NCBI RefSeq assembly: GCF_018729455.1
Contig: NZ_JAHHZF010000015.1
Location: 62,001 to 126,000 of the forward strand
Source of the DNA: Prosthecodimorpha staleyi
Lineage (GTDB): Bacteria; Pseudomonadota; Alphaproteobacteria; Rhizobiales; Ancalomicrobiaceae
Length of the DNA stretch: 64,000 nucleotides
Direction of reading: 5' to 3'
In this document: one piece after another, positions 54,209-63,234 of the stretch
Layout of the letters: every line of letters begins with the position of its first letter
Numbering within the stretch: the stretch's first letter is position 1
The notes under the pieces: generated by a model
Databases searched by the model: none
Told to the model about the DNA's origin: nothing
What the model saw: the letters and a program-made list of their open reading frames with translations, nothing else
Made by a program: the position numbers and the translations under genes

Positions 54209-55024
54209 ATGGCCGACATGCGGCTGATCGTGGTGGGAGCGGCCGGCCGGATGGGCAAGACCCTGATCCGGACGATCGCCGGCATGGAAGGCGTGACGGT
54301 GGCCGGGGCCGTGGAGCGGGCCGGCTCGCCGGAGATCGGGCGCGACGCCGGGCTCCTCGCCGGGCTCGAACCGCTCGGCGTGACGGTCACGGACGATCCG
54401 CTGCCGCTGTTCGCCGCGGCCGAGGGCGTCCTCGACTTCACCAGACCGGCCGCGACGCTCGAATTCGCCGAACTGGCCGCGCAGGCGCGCATCGTCCATG
54501 TCATCGGCACGACCGGCCTGTCCGACGCCGACAACGACCGCATCCGCGCCGCTGCCCGCCACGCGGTCGTGGTCAAGTCCGGCAATATGAGCCTCGGCGT
54601 CAATCTGCTCGCGCTCCTGGTGCGACAGGCCGCCCGCGCGCTCGATGCGGATTTCGATATCGAGGTGGTCGAGATGCACCACCGCATGAAGGTCGACGCG
54701 CCCTCCGGCACAGCGCTGATGCTCGGCGAGGCCGCCGCGCGCGGGCGCGGCATCGATCTCGGGGATCATGCGGTCAGGAGCCGCGACGGTCATACCGGCG
54801 CCCGCCGGCGCGGCGACATCGGCTTCGCGACGCTGCGCGGCGGGACGGTCATCGGCGAGCACGCCGTGGTGCTGGCCGGCGAGTTCGAGCGCGTGGAACT
54901 GGTCCACAAGGCCGAGGACCGCTCGATCTTCGCCCGCGGCGCCGTCAAGGCCGCGCTCTGGGGCCGCGGTCGCAAGCCGGGCCTCTATTCCATGGCCGAC
55001 GTGCTCGGCCTTTCCGACGACTGA
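54209..55024 (+). CDS. dapB: 4-hydroxy-tetrahydrodipicolinate reductase
   Basis: A 271-residue NAD(P)H-dependent reductase of the diaminopimelate/lysine pathway, in the cytoplasm. The cofactor site is [13 protein letters not shown], followed by [31 protein letters not shown], and the catalytic [16 protein letters not shown] with its His-His and Lys. The end [22 protein letters not shown] is family-typical. AGGAG lies just before ATG 54209. gpmA follows 13 nt after the stop, so the two are probably co-transcribed. Confidence 0.96.
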   Translation: MADMRLIVVGAAGRMGKTLIRTIAGMEGVTVAGAVERAGSPEIGRDAGLLAGLEPLGVTVTDDPLPLFAAAEGVLDFTRPAATLEFAELAAQARIVHVIGTTGLSDADNDRIRAAARHAVVVKSGNMSLGVNLLALLVRQAARALDADFDIEVVEMHHRMKVDAPSGTALMLGEAAARGRGIDLGDHAVRSRDGHTGARRRGDIGFATLRGGTVIGEHAVVLAGEFERVELVHKAEDRSIFARGAVKAALWGRGRKPGLYSMADVLGLSDD

Positions 55025-55037
55025 CCGGAGTCTCTCG

Positions 55038-55658
55038 ATGGACCGTCTCCTGGTGCTGTGCCGCCACGGCGAAAGCGAGTGGAACAAGCTCAACCTGTTC
55101 ACCGGCTGGAAGGATCCGGGCCTGACCGAGAAGGGCGTCGCGGAAGCCCGCGCGGCCGGCCAGAAGCTGAAGGCGCTCGGGCTCGGCTTCGACCTCTGCT
55201 ACACCTCCGCCCTGAAGCGGGCGCAGACCACGCTCGACCTGATCCTCGCCGAACTTGGCCAGACCGGCCTGCCGATCACCCGCGACCAGGCGCTCAACGA
55301 ACGCGACTACGGCGAACTGTCGGGCCTCAACAAGGACGACGCCCGCCAGCGCTGGGGTGAGGAGCAGGTCCATATCTGGCGCCGTTCCTACGACATACCG
55401 CCGCCGGGCGGCGAAAGCCTGAAGGACACGGCCGCACGCGTGCTGCCCTATTTCGAGGCCCATATCATGCCCGACGTGATGGCCGGCCGGCGCGTGCTGG
55501 TCGCCGCCCACGGCAATTCGCTGCGCGCGCTGATCATGAAGCTCGAAGGCCTGACCGGCGAAGAGATCATCAAGCGCGAACTCGCCACCGGTGTGCCGAT
55601 CGTCTACCGCTTCGCCGAGGACGGCTCGATCCTGTCGCGCCAGGACCTCGCGGCCTGA
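55038..55658 (+). CDS. gpmA: 2,3-bisphosphoglycerate-dependent phosphoglycerate mutase
   Basis: A 206-residue histidine-phosphatase-fold enzyme interconverting 3- and 2-phosphoglycerate in glycolysis/gluconeogenesis. The phosphohistidine motif is [17 protein letters not shown]; other blocks are [29 protein letters not shown] and the second histidine in [11 protein letters not shown]. It is the shorter alphaproteobacterial form (about 206 rather than 250 residues). ATG 55038 follows GGAG by 7 nt. It is downstream of dapB and ends before a hairpin at 55678. Confidence 0.96.
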   Translation: MDRLLVLCRHGESEWNKLNLFTGWKDPGLTEKGVAEARAAGQKLKALGLGFDLCYTSALKRAQTTLDLILAELGQTGLPITRDQALNERDYGELSGLNKDDARQRWGEEQVHIWRRSYDIPPPGGESLKDTAARVLPYFEAHIMPDVMAGRRVLVAAHGNSLRALIMKLEGLTGEEIIKRELATGVPIVYRFAEDGSILSRQDLAA

Positions 55659-55677
55659 CCGATCGCGACATCCCGTT

Positions 55678-55700
55678 GCCGGCCCGGGTCTCGGGCCGGC
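55678..55700 (+). terminator. hairpin after gpmA
   Basis: Perfect 9-bp arms GCCGGCCCG (55678-55686) and CGGGCCGGC (55692-55700), 5-nt loop, no T-run. Confidence 0.45.
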
Positions 55701-55812
55701 CCGGACCGCCGTGCCGGCTCGGAACCGCCCTGCCCATGCGGGCGAGCGGCACGATGCCCGGATTCGGGACAGCACGCCACCCGTCCGGATAAAGGCCTAC
55801 CGGGTCGAGACT

Positions 55813-55853
55813 CTGACCTCGGTCAAGGCATCCGCCCCTCAAATCGCTAAGAT
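55813..55853 (+). promoter_or_regulatory. FNR/FixK-type box and -10 of the cytochrome bd operon
   Basis: CTGAC-N4-GTCAA at 55813-55826 differs from the TTGAY-N4-RTCAA box of FNR/FixK/Anr regulators only in its first base. A -10-like TAAGAT lies at 55848-55853. With a start near 55861 the box is centred close to -41.5, the class II activation position. Confidence 0.65.
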
Positions 55854-55998
55854 GAGTTATGGTCGCCGTGAAGGGCGGCCAACGGCATTCACGGCCTGAC
55901 ACAGCATGCAGCCGCCGTGCACCGGACGGTTGTCCATGGGGCGCCGCGGGATCCGGCAGACGGCCTTGGGCCGAACGGGAGTTCTGAAGGTGAGCCGG

Positions 55999-56445
55999 AT
56001 GCCTCGGCGCAGGTACGACCTAGCCACGACGGCAGCGCTCGGTGCCGTTCGCCGCGAGGTCGCATCCGCCCTCGGCATGCTGGTCGTCCTGGCCAATCTC
56101 GTCGTCGCCATGGCCGTCGCCGCCGGTGTCCCGGCGGCGGGGGCGCAGGCCGCCACCGCCCGCGCGCTCGATCCGCTCGGCGGCGGCCGCATCGTCATCT
56201 GCACCGGCGCCGGCCTGGTCATCCTCGACCGCGACGGCCGCCCGATCGGCGAGGAGCCCGGCGGCGCGGTCTGCCCCTATTGCCCGCCCCTGATGGGCGG
56301 ATCGATCGACCTCCCAGCGGAACTTCCGCTCGCCGAAAACGCCCGAACGACGACTGCCGCAGGGTTTGTACCCGCTCCGGCGCGCGTCCGGCCGACCATC
56401 GCTCGCAGCCGCGGCACGCCGCCGACGGGCCCTCCGGCCCTCTGA
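55999..56445 (+). CDS. DUF2946-like small membrane/periplasmic protein
   Basis: A 148-residue protein with a basic N-terminus, one hydrophobic segment (about 28-48, MLVVLANLVVAMAVAAG) and a periplasmic part that contains the DUF2946-type pattern ICTGAGLVILDRDGRP followed by CPYCPPL. The Cys-x2-Cys pair could bind a metal, possibly copper or heme-related, but the family has no known function. GAAGG lies 8 nt before ATG 55999. The C-terminal 40 residues are Pro/Arg/Thr-rich. It is the first gene after the FNR-type promoter and about 100 nt before the CydP-like gene, so it may aid assembly of the bd oxidase; that is inference. Confidence 0.65.
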   Translation: MPRRRYDLATTAALGAVRREVASALGMLVVLANLVVAMAVAAGVPAAGAQAATARALDPLGGGRIVICTGAGLVILDRDGRPIGEEPGGAVCPYCPPLMGGSIDLPAELPLAENARTTTAAGFVPAPARVRPTIARSRGTPPTGPPAL

Positions 56446-56549
56446 CGGCAATCTTCCGTCGCCGGCCTGTGCCGCCCCGACCGCCCCGCCTTGCGCGCGC
56501 GACGGATCACGAGCCGGCCGGCCCCGTCTCCTCGCCGCGAGGTTTTCCC

Positions 56550-56765
56550 ATGACCGGCTTTGCCGCCGCACTGGCCGCGTTTCTGCGCGCCGCGATCCGC
56601 CCGCAGACCCCGCTGGCCCGCGCGATCGTCGCCGCCCTCGCCCTCAAGCTCTGCGTCGTCATCGCGATGCGGGCCTATCTCATCGGGACCGATGCCGTCG
56701 TGCCGGTCGACGAGGCGGCCATGTCCCGCCTGATCGCCCCGGCGCCGAACCGGTCCCTCCCCTGA
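56550..56765 (+). CDS. CydP-like small subunit candidate of cytochrome bd oxidase
   Basis: A 71-residue protein with one transmembrane helix (about 24-47) in the context PLARAIVAALALKLCVVIAMRAYLI (quoted in part, VAALALKLCVVIAMR). The pattern of a charged residue followed by AlaLeu-Lys-Leu and a hydrophobic run resembles CydP, the small protein encoded just upstream of cydAB in many proteobacteria. It lies 39 nt before cydA and has no other plausible role. Similarity is short, so the call depends on context. Shine-Dalgarno GAGG lies 8 nt upstream. Confidence 0.65.
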   Translation: MTGFAAALAAFLRAAIRPQTPLARAIVAALALKLCVVIAMRAYLIGTDAVVPVDEAAMSRLIAPAPNRSLP

Positions 56766-56804
56766 CAGTCGGGGCCTCCGAGCCCCTTGCCATAAGGACA
56801 AGCC

Positions 56805-58370
56805 ATGCTGGATATCGATCCGGTGGGGCTGGCGCGATTGCAATTCGCCGCAACCGCCCTCTACCACTTCCTGTTCGTCCCCCTGACGCTCGGCCTCTCC
56901 CTTCTGCTGGCCATCATGGAGAGCGTCTATGTCATGACCGGTCGCGTCATATGGCGCGAAATGACGCAATTCTGGGGCAAGCTCTTCGGCATCAACTTCG
57001 CCCTGGGCGTCGCGACCGGCATCACGATGGAGTTCCAGTTCGGAACCAACTGGGCCTACTATTCGCACTATGTCGGCGACATCTTCGGCGCGCCGCTGGC
57101 CATCGAAGGCTTGATGGCCTTCTTCCTGGAGAGCACGTTCGTCGGCCTGTTCTTCTTCGGCTGGGACCGGCTTTCAAAAGTCGGTCACCTGACGGTGACA
57201 TGGCTCGTCGCCATCGGCTCCAACATTTCGGCGCTCTGGATCCTGGTGGCCAATGCCTGGATGCAGAACCCGATCGGCTCGGCCTTCAACCCCGACACAA
57301 TGCGCATGGAGCTGACCGATTTCGGCGCGCTGCTGCTCAATCCGGTGGCCCAATCGAAATTCGTCCATACGGTCTCGGCCGGCTACGTCACCGGCGCGGT
57401 CTTCGTCCTGGCGGTGTCGGCCAACTATCTCCTGCGCGGGCGGCATCGCGCCTTCGCCATGCGATCGATGATCGTGGCCTCGGCCTTCGGGCTCGCCTCG
57501 GCCCTGTCGGTGGTCGTGCTCGGCGACGAGAGCGGCTACACGGTCAACGAGCATCAGCACATGAAGATGGCGGCCATCGAGGCCATGTGGGAGACCGAGA
57601 AGGCCCCGGCGGGCTTCACCCTGTTGGCGCTGCCCGACCAGCAGCGGCAGGCCAACACGGCCGAGGTCAAGATCCCTTGGGCGCTCGGGTTGATCGCCAC
57701 GCGCTCCACGAGCCAGGAAATTCCCGGCATCAAGGATCTGGTCAAGAAGACCGAAGCCCGGATCCGCGACGGATTGGTCGCCTACGACGCCTTGGAGCGC
57801 CTGAAGACCGACCGGACCGACAAGACCGCCCGGGCGACCCTGGTCGCCCATGCCGACAATCTCGGCTATGCACTGCTCCTGAAGCGGCATATCGACGAAC
57901 CCCGCCGGGCCGACGATGCCACGATCGCCCGGGCCGCCCTCGACACCGTGCCGAACGTCGTGCCGCTATTCTGGGCCTTCCGGATCATGGTCGGGCTCGG
58001 CTTCTTCTTCATTGTCCTCTTCGCCATCGCCTTCTGGCTTTCGACCCGGCGCCGCTTCGAGCATCCCGCCTTCCTGAGGCTCTGCCTGTGGAGCCTGCCC
58101 CTGCCCTGGATCGCGGCGGAACTCGGCTGGTTCGTCGCCGAATACGGGCGTCAGCCCTGGGCCATCGACGGTGTCCTGCCGACCCGGCTCGCCGCCTCGG
58201 CGCTGTCGCTGCCGCAGGTCTCCTTCACGCTGGCCGGCTTCGTCCTCTTCTACACGACGCTTCTGGTGATCGAGGTGAAGCTCATGCGCAAATATATCGT
58301 CATGGGTCCCGTCGCCGCGCTCGACATCCGTCCGCGCCCGGCCGGCGCCGCCCTTCAGCCCGCCGAATGA
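56805..58370 (+). CDS. cydA: cytochrome bd ubiquinol oxidase subunit I
   Basis: A 521-residue inner-membrane subunit that oxidises quinol and carries hemes b558, b595 and d. His21 in ALYHFLFVPLTLG is the b595/d ligand; EGLMAFFLESTFVGLFFFGWDR (in part FFLESTFVGLFFFGW) holds the proton-channel glutamates; the b558 histidine is in SKFVHTVSAGY. The long quinol-binding loop of the E. coli type (L-subfamily) is present: EAMWETEKAPAGFTLLALPDQ (in part) and GLIATRSTSQEIPG. So it is the high-affinity bd-I-like form, not the short-loop CIO. AAGGA precedes ATG 56805. Confidence 0.96.
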   Translation: MLDIDPVGLARLQFAATALYHFLFVPLTLGLSLLLAIMESVYVMTGRVIWREMTQFWGKLFGINFALGVATGITMEFQFGTNWAYYSHYVGDIFGAPLAIEGLMAFFLESTFVGLFFFGWDRLSKVGHLTVTWLVAIGSNISALWILVANAWMQNPIGSAFNPDTMRMELTDFGALLLNPVAQSKFVHTVSAGYVTGAVFVLAVSANYLLRGRHRAFAMRSMIVASAFGLASALSVVVLGDESGYTVNEHQHMKMAAIEAMWETEKAPAGFTLLALPDQQRQANTAEVKIPWALGLIATRSTSQEIPGIKDLVKKTEARIRDGLVAYDALERLKTDRTDKTARATLVAHADNLGYALLLKRHIDEPRRADDATIARAALDTVPNVVPLFWAFRIMVGLGFFFIVLFAIAFWLSTRRRFEHPAFLRLCLWSLPLPWIAAELGWFVAEYGRQPWAIDGVLPTRLAASALSLPQVSFTLAGFVLFYTTLLVIEVKLMRKYIVMGPVAALDIRPRPAGAALQPAE

Positions 58371-58383
58371 GGAGGGTCGCCCC

Positions 58384-59535
58384 ATGAACATTCCCGTCGA
58401 CTATGAAATCCTCCGTCTGATCTGGTGGCTGTTCCTCGGCATCCTCCTGATCGGCTTCGCGATCATGGACGGCTTCGATCTCGGAGCGGCGACGCTCCTG
58501 CGCACCGTCGCGCGGACCGACAACGAACGCCGGCAGGTGCTGAACGCCATCGGCCCGGTATGGGAAGGCAATCAGGTCTGGCTGATCCTCGGCGGCGGCG
58601 CCATTTTCGCCGCCTGGCCGGCCGTCTATGCGACGGCCTTTTCGGGCTTCTACATCGCCATGTTCCTGGTCCTGGCGACCCTGATCCTGCGTCCGGTCGG
58701 GTTCGAATATCGCAACAAGATCGCCGATCCACGCTGGCGCACATCCTGGGATTGGGCGCTTTTCGCCGGAGGATTGGTGCCCTCGCTGGTCTTCGGCGTC
58801 GCGATCGGCAACCTCCTCCAGGGCGTCCCGTTCCGCATCGACACCGACATGCGCGTGCTCTACGAGGGATCCGGCCTGTTCGAACTGCTGAACCCCTTCG
58901 GACTGCTGTGCGGACTGGTCTCGCTCGCCATGCTGACCGGGCACGGCGCCGTCTTCGTCGCCCTGAAGACCGTCGGGCCTGTCGCGGACCGAGCCCGGTT
59001 GGCCGGCGCCTTGTTCCCTCTTCTCCATGTGCTGCTGTTTACCCTGGCGGGCCTCTGGATCGCCAAGGGCCTGCCGGGCTATGCGCTCGTCGGTGCGGTC
59101 GCTCATGACGGACCGTCCAACCCCCTCGTCAAGGAGGTGGCGATCGTGCCGGGCCAGTGGCTGAAGAACTACGAAGCCTGGCCGCTTCTGAAGATCGCAC
59201 CGATCGCCGGTCTCGCCGGATCGATTCTGACCGCCGTCCTGGTCGTCGTCAAACGGCCTGGCCTCGCCTTCGTGACCTCGGCCGCCGCCATCTTCGGCAC
59301 GATCGCGACCGTCGGCGTCAGCATGTTCCCCTTCCTGATGCCGTCCTCGATCGAGCCCAAGGCCAGCCTGACGATCTGGGACTCGTCCTCGAGCCAGTTG
59401 ACGCTGTTCGTCATGCTGTGCGCGACCCTGCTCTTCCTGCCGATTGTCCTCGCCTACACGGCCTTCGTCTTCCGCGTCCTGCGCGGCAAGATGACGGCCG
59501 AAGCGATCGAGGCCAATTCCACGCACCTCTACTGA
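58384..59535 (+). CDS. cydB: cytochrome bd ubiquinol oxidase subunit II
   Basis: A 383-residue inner-membrane subunit with eight or nine hydrophobic helices that packs against CydA. Family blocks are WWLFLGILLIGFAIMDGFDLG near the start (in part FAIMDGFDLG), GPVWEGNQVWLILGGGA, PVGFEYRNK and the C-terminal MFPFLMPSS and LTLFVMLCATLLF. GGAGG before ATG 58384 and 13 nt spacing from cydA show operon structure. Length is normal. Confidence 0.96.
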   Translation: MNIPVDYEILRLIWWLFLGILLIGFAIMDGFDLGAATLLRTVARTDNERRQVLNAIGPVWEGNQVWLILGGGAIFAAWPAVYATAFSGFYIAMFLVLATLILRPVGFEYRNKIADPRWRTSWDWALFAGGLVPSLVFGVAIGNLLQGVPFRIDTDMRVLYEGSGLFELLNPFGLLCGLVSLAMLTGHGAVFVALKTVGPVADRARLAGALFPLLHVLLFTLAGLWIAKGLPGYALVGAVAHDGPSNPLVKEVAIVPGQWLKNYEAWPLLKIAPIAGLAGSILTAVLVVVKRPGLAFVTSAAAIFGTIATVGVSMFPFLMPSSIEPKASLTIWDSSSSQLTLFVMLCATLLFLPIVLAYTAFVFRVLRGKMTAEAIEANSTHLY

Positions 59536-59552
59536 ACCGGGAGACCGTCAAG

Positions 59553-59660
59553 ATGTGGTATTTCACCTGGGTGCTCGGCCTCGGCTTCGCCTGCGGAGCC
59601 GCCATCCTCAATGCCATGTGGCACGAGTTGCACCTGCCCGATCCCGGTCACACGGACTGA
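59553..59660 (+). CDS. cydX: CydX small subunit of cytochrome bd oxidase
   Basis: A 35-residue single-helix protein that begins MWYFTWVLGLGFACG and contains the conserved N-terminal MWYF-W-LG pattern of CydX/CbdX, which stabilises the heme sites of CydAB. GGGAGA lies upstream, and it follows cydB by 17 nt. The acidic C-terminus ends at 59660. It is too short for most gene finders but is unambiguous from sequence and position. Confidence 0.92.
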   Translation: MWYFTWVLGLGFACGAAILNAMWHELHLPDPGHTD

Positions 59661-59672
59661 CGGCGATCGGCG

Positions 59673-59698
59673 GCAGGCCGGCTCCCGCGCCGGCCTGC
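59673..59698. terminator. hairpin between cydX and folC
   Basis: Perfect 10-bp arms GCAGGCCGGC (59673-59682) and GCCGGCCTGC (59689-59698), 6-nt loop, no T-run. It sits between the convergent cyd and folC transcripts. Confidence 0.5.
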
Positions 59699-59771
59699 GC
59701 AGCCCGAACGGACGCGGGCGGCGGCCGCTGTCCGCCCGCCCTTCGCCGACGATGCCGGCCGGTCGCCGGGG

Positions 59772-61097
59772 TCAGACAGGCAGGGCGCCGTTGGCCTTGA
59801 GGACTTCGCCGGCGAGATAGAGCGAGCCGCAGATCAGGATGCGCGGCGCCTCGTCCGACTGCCAGCCGGAGGCGAGGCGGGCGAGCGCCGCCTCCAGGCT
59901 GTCGACCGGCTCGGCCGAGAGCCCGCCGGCGGTCGCTGCCGCGGCCAGATCCTCGGGCGTCCGGGTCTCGTGCCCGCCGTGGATCGGCACGGTGAAGACA
60001 TGGCGGGCCAGCCCCGCGAAGGGCCGGAAGAAGCCGACCGGATCCTTGGTCTTGAGCATGCCGGCGACCAGGAACAGCGGGCGCGGCACGCGCTCTTCCA
60101 GATCGCCCATCACCTGCGCGACCACCTCGCCGGCGCCCGGATTGTGGCCGCCATCGAGCCAGACCTCCGCGCCGGCCGGCGCCAGCGCCGTCACCGGCCC
60201 GGGCCCGAGCCGCTGCATCCGCGCCGGCCATTCGACCGTATCCAGGCCGCGCCCGATCGTCTGGTTGTCGGGCGCGATCCCGGCCGCGCGCAGGGCCGCG
60301 ACCGCCGTGCCGGCATTGACGAACTGGTGCGCGCCGAGGAGGCGCGGCGCCGTCAGGTCGAGCAGGCCGTCGGCGTCCTGGTAAACCAGCCGGCCGTTTT
60401 CCGGACCTGCAATCCAGTCCTGGCCGCCGAACTGCACGCGCACGCCCTCGCGCGCGGCGCGCCGCTCCAGGATCGTGACCACCTCGGGCGTCTGCGGCGA
60501 CGAGACGGCCACCGCGCCGCGCTTGATGATGCCGGCCTTCTCGGCGGCGATCTTCTCGATCGTGTCGCCGAGGAACTTCTCGTGGTCGACCGAGATCGAG
60601 GTGATCACGCTGACCAGCGGCGCCGGGATGACGTTGGTGGCGTCGAGACGCCCGCCGAGGCCGACCTCGAGCAGGGTGTAGTCGGCCGGATGCTCCGCGA
60701 AGAGCCGGAAGGCGGCGACCGTCGCCAGTTCGAAGAAGGTGATCGGCCGGCCCGCATTGACCTGTTCGGCCTCCAGGATCGCGGCGGCCAGCACGTCGTC
60801 ATCGGCGAGCCGCCCGCCGCCCGGATGGGCGATGCGGATGCGCTCGTTGAATCGGACCAGATGCGGCGAGGTGTAGACGTGGCAGGTCTTGCCGGCCGCC
60901 TCCAGGATCGCGCGGCAGAAGGCCGTCACCGAGCCCTTGCCGTTGGTCCCGGCGACATGGATCACCGGCGGCAGGCGGTGGTGCGGATTGCCGAGTTCGG
61001 CGAGCAGGCGCTCGATCCGTTCCAGGCCGAGATCCCACCCTGCCGGGATCGCCATGGTCAGGCGATCCAGGAGGGCATCGAGGGCCGAAGGGGGCAT
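59772..61097 (-). CDS. folC: bifunctional folylpolyglutamate synthase/dihydrofolate synthase
   Basis: A 441-residue Mur-ligase-fold enzyme that adds glutamate to dihydropteroate and to folates with ATP. The P-loop is HVAGTNGKGSVTAF; other blocks are YTSPHLVRFNERI, LLEVGLGGRLDATN, ISVDHEKFLG, AAEKAGIIK and WLDGGHNPGA. I use ATG 61097 because the family begins MPPSALDALLDRL; ATG 61133 and GTG 61148 are longer alternatives without ribosome sites. It follows accD by 63 nt, the standard accD-folC order in alphaproteobacteria. Confidence 0.95.
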   Translation of the reverse strand: MPPSALDALLDRLTMAIPAGWDLGLERIERLLAELGNPHHRLPPVIHVAGTNGKGSVTAFCRAILEAAGKTCHVYTSPHLVRFNERIRIAHPGGGRLADDDVLAAAILEAEQVNAGRPITFFELATVAAFRLFAEHPADYTLLEVGLGGRLDATNVIPAPLVSVITSISVDHEKFLGDTIEKIAAEKAGIIKRGAVAVSSPQTPEVVTILERRAAREGVRVQFGGQDWIAGPENGRLVYQDADGLLDLTAPRLLGAHQFVNAGTAVAALRAAGIAPDNQTIGRGLDTVEWPARMQRLGPGPVTALAPAGAEVWLDGGHNPGAGEVVAQVMGDLEERVPRPLFLVAGMLKTKDPVGFFRPFAGLARHVFTVPIHGGHETRTPEDLAAAATAGGLSAEPVDSLEAALARLASGWQSDEAPRILICGSLYLAGEVLKANGALPV

Positions 61098-61160
61098 CGC
61101 CAGGACAGCTCCGGAAGGGGCGCGGACGGGCATCCGCGGGCCGGGCACGGCAGACGGCGG

Positions 61161-62063
<903 letters not shown>

Positions 62064-62293
62064 GGGGGTCGGTCTCCGAGGCCTCGACGAGGCCGGTCAG
62101 GCGACGGCTCGACGGCCGGACGCTGTGGCGTCGCCGGTCGTCGAATAGGACTGAATTCCGGCCATCCGAGGGCCGGCCCGCCGCATGCGGGGCCTCTCGA
62201 ATAGGCCGAAGCGAGGCCGGACGCAACGCTGCCGCCGACATCGGCTCGCCCGTGGGCGCCATGTCGCGGGACGGGCGGCGCCGGCGGTTCGGA

Positions 62294-63133
62294 TCAGGCA
62301 GCGGAGCGCTTCGCCGCCCGTACGCCGGCGGCCAGTTCGCCGACCAGCGCCTCGACGGCCGGCACGGTCGCCCCGGTGGCGCGGTCCTCGGCATCGAGGC
62401 TGCCCTTGATGGCGGACACGATGGCCGAGCCGACCACCACGCCGTCGGCGTCCTGGCCGATCCGCTGCGCCTGCTCGGCGGTCTTGACGCCGAAGCCGAC
62501 CGCGACCGGCAGGCCGGTGTGCCGCTTGATGCGCTCGACCGCGCCGCCGACCCGGACCGCGTCCGGCGAGGCCGTGCCGGTGATGCCGTTGATCGAGACG
62601 TAGTAGACGAAGCCGGAGGTGTTGGTGAGCACGGCCGGCAGGCGCCGGTCGTCGGTGGTCGGCGTGGCCAGACGGATGAAGTTGATGCCGCGCGCCATGG
62701 CCGGCAGGCAGAGTTCATCGTCGGCCTCCGGCGGCAGGTCGACGATGATCAGGCCGTCGACCCCGGCCGCCTTGGCGGCGTCCAGGAAGGCCTCGGGGCC
62801 CCAGGAGTAGATCGGATTGTAGTAGCCCATCAGCACGATCGGGGTCGTCTGGTCGGTCTCGCGGAAGGCGCGCACCATGGCCAGCGTCCGCACCATGGTC
62901 TGCCCGGCCTTCAAGGCGCGCAAGCCGGAGGCCTGGATGGCGGGGCCGTCGGCCATCGGATCGGAGAAGGGCATGCCCATCTCGATCACGTCGGCCCCGG
63001 CGCCCGGCAGCGCCTTCAGGATGGCGAGCGAGGTGTCGTAGTCGGGATCGCCGGCGGTCACGAAGGTGACCAGGGCCGGCCGCCCGGCGGCGGCGGTCTC
63101 GGCAAAGCGTCGGGTGATGCGGCTCTCGGTCAT
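62294..63133 (-). CDS. trpA: tryptophan synthase alpha chain
   Basis: A 279-residue TIM-barrel subunit that splits indole-3-glycerol phosphate into indole and glyceraldehyde 3-phosphate, passing indole to TrpB. Catalytic Glu is in [19 protein letters not shown] (in part EMGMPFSDP) and Asp in IIVDLPPEA; the phosphate site is [12 protein letters not shown] 63133 matches the family start [10 protein letters not shown]; the frame extends to 63295 across the gap to trpB. It follows trpB by 101 nt and precedes accD by 230 nt. Confidence 0.96.
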   Translation of the reverse strand: MTESRITRRFAETAAAGRPALVTFVTAGDPDYDTSLAILKALPGAGADVIEMGMPFSDPMADGPAIQASGLRALKAGQTMVRTLAMVRAFRETDQTTPIVLMGYYNPIYSWGPEAFLDAAKAAGVDGLIIVDLPPEADDELCLPAMARGINFIRLATPTTDDRRLPAVLTNTSGFVYYVSINGITGTASPDAVRVGGAVERIKRHTGLPVAVGFGVKTAEQAQRIGQDADGVVVGSAIVSAIKGSLDAEDRATGATVPAVEALVGELAAGVRAAKRSAA

Positions 63134-63234
63134 GACGGATCCCACGGATTTCTCGCCGATGTCATCGACGAGGAAGGGGTCGAATGCAAGGGGTCGGCGG
63201 GCCCGCGACGAGGCGGGCCCCCGGACGGGTGCCG

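Larger units (their letters stand above)
55659..55998. other. 340-bp region between gpmA and the cytochrome bd operon
   Basis: It holds a terminator-like hairpin near its start and the FNR/FixK-type promoter at 55813-55853. I see no gene in it; the short frames present are shadows. Confidence 0.6.
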
